Shown here piece by piece: positions 19,801 through 20,610 of a stretch of DNA of 20,610 bases. Made by a program: the position numbers and the translations under genes. How positions within the stretch are numbered: the stretch's first letter is position 1; the number at the start of each line of letters is the position of its first letter. Source of the DNA: a virus; IMG/VR virus record IMGVR_UViG_3300046328_000571, positions 1-20,610 of that record; one strand, written 5' to 3'. Under the pieces are notes generated by a model, which saw only the letters and a list, made by a program, of their open reading frames with translations, had not been told where the DNA came from and did not search any database.

Positions 19801-20241
19801 ATGAGAACACCCTTCACTTTAGCTGATCTTAAAAAAACGCCTTGTGCGGCAATTAATCAGCACCTCTTTGTTGCGCCGGTTAAGAAAAAAGAAAAGAGCC
19901 TTGGCAAGCAAAAAACATGGATTCAGTTTAGATTACTCCAGTTTGCAGAAAGCAACAAACTGGAGCTTAAAGAAGAACATAGATTTCACGATGAGCGCAA
20001 GTGGCGTTTCGATTGGGCAATACCTGAGCTGCATATAGCATTTGAATACGAAGGTATCTTTTCAGCTAAAAGCCGCCATACTACAGCCAAAGGTTTTACA
20101 GGTGATGCAGAAAAATATAACGCTGCTCAATCTGCAGGATGGATAGTTTACAGATACACTGCAATAAACTACTTAGATTTGGTAACTGATCTAAATAATT
20201 TGCCCGGTATTATTCAAAAAGAAAAAGATTTATTCAAATAG
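19801..20241 (+). CDS. PD-(D/E)XK-fold endonuclease-like protein
   Basis: This 146-residue protein starts one base after the recombinase stop. Residues ~60-75 read EEHRFHDERKWRFDWAIPEL, followed by HIAFEYEGIFSAKSRHTTAK (~76-95) and a closing AGWIVYRYTAINY (~118-130). The pattern E...R-x-D...E-x-E-G...H...K...G-W-x-x-x-R resembles compact phage nucleases of the VRR-NUC/DUF559 kind, with Asp and Glu as metal ligands. It could be a Holliday-junction resolvase or a packaging-related nuclease. It is co-transcribed with the recombinase. Confidence 0.65.
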   Translation: MRTPFTLADLKKTPCAAINQHLFVAPVKKKEKSLGKQKTWIQFRLLQFAESNKLELKEEHRFHDERKWRFDWAIPELHIAFEYEGIFSAKSRHTTAKGFTGDAEKYNAAQSAGWIVYRYTAINYLDLVTDLNNLPGIIQKEKDLFK

Positions 20242-20255
20242 AGTAACTTTGACTT

Positions 20256-20610
20256 ATGGCCAAAAAACAATTGACCGATTTAAAACAGGATCCGAGCAAC
20301 TTTAATCAGCATTCTCAATTTGGTATGGGCCTACTGGAAAAGTCAATAAGGAAGTTTGGTTTTGTAGAAGCTGGCCTTATTAGTGAAGATGATGTTATAT
20401 GCTCAGGCAATGCCAGGCAGGAGACCGCAGTTAGTATTGGAATGGAAGATGTGCAGATAATTGATATTGACGGTACCAAACCAGTTTACCTACGCAAAAA
20501 AGGCCTTAAAAGCGGCTCACAGGAATTTAAAGAATTGGGATTGGCGCTCAATGCTGTAGGTAAAGCAAATGTGGTATTGGATGCTGAATTGATAGAAGCT
20601 GAATTAGGGG
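20256..20610 (+). CDS. ParB-like nuclease-domain protein (truncated by window)
   Basis: From ATG 20256 the frame is open to the window edge (118 codons). The product starts MAKKQLTDLKQDPSNFNQHS and continues LEKSIRKFGFVEAGLISEDD and VICSGNARQETAVSIGMEDV. The order N-x-N...SI-x-K-F-G-F...G-x-x-R is that of ParB/sulfiredoxin-like N-terminal domains, which in phages often precede a DNA methyltransferase or lie next to the terminase genes. The C-terminal part is missing. It follows the endonuclease by 14 bases. Confidence 0.7.
   Translation, partial: MAKKQLTDLKQDPSNFNQHSQFGMGLLEKSIRKFGFVEAGLISEDDVICSGNARQETAVSIGMEDVQIIDIDGTKPVYLRKKGLKSGSQEFKELGLALNAVGKANVVLDAELIEAELG

Noticed and set aside
1-20610. 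tRNA, rRNA or insertion-sequence transposase genes
   Set aside because: None recognised on either strand by eye.

Overview
This window reads as the early and replication half of a temperate phage or prophage of a Bacteroidota host. The evidence is the low-GC sequence, A-rich leaders instead of Shine-Dalgarno sites, TAnnTTTG/TTTG promoter boxes, and a gene set typical of Bacteroidota phages: RecT, a PD-(D/E)XK exonuclease, NinB, YopX, DUF4406 and DUF4373. Genus cannot be told. After the two leftward genes at the left end, every gene runs rightward.

Layout. (1) 1-521, minus: a small exported protein. (2) 684-1414: immunity switch with a leftward CI-type repressor, a TTACAA-rich operator region and a rightward Cro-like gene. 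(3) 1414-2660: tiny early genes and an HNH-like protein. (4) 2679-8435: recombination block (RecT, coiled-coil protein, exonuclease, NinB) followed by small accessory genes, two of which end in beta-clamp-binding-like tails. (5) 8471-11381: promoter plus structured leader, then a HARP/SNF2 helicase interrupted in its DEAH box by an intein. (6) 11385-12994: DUF4373 replication protein and two hypotheticals. (7) 12993-18879: an array of small cassettes separated by seven attC-like imperfect palindromes. (8) 18918-20610: tyrosine recombinase, a PD-(D/E)XK endonuclease and a ParB-like protein cut by the window end.

Two systems stand out. First, the intein (9282-10400) carries a complete zinc-finger/EDxHD-type homing endonuclease in the +1 reading frame. 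About 800-900 bases are therefore open in two frames, and the endonuclease stop codon sits inside codons of intein block F. Second, the 13-19 kb region behaves like an integron cassette array. Each boundary is a ~120-130 bp AAC...GTT palindrome whose stem sequence differs from site to site yet stays self-complementary. The first bases of most cassettes are complementary to the last bases of the same cassette, as expected if an attC site re-forms on circularisation. Cassette cargo includes two C5-methyltransferase-superfamily proteins, a metallophosphoesterase and several small unknown proteins. A XerC/D-like recombinase lies directly downstream, but it lacks the extra segment that marks canonical IntI, so whether it serves the array is open.
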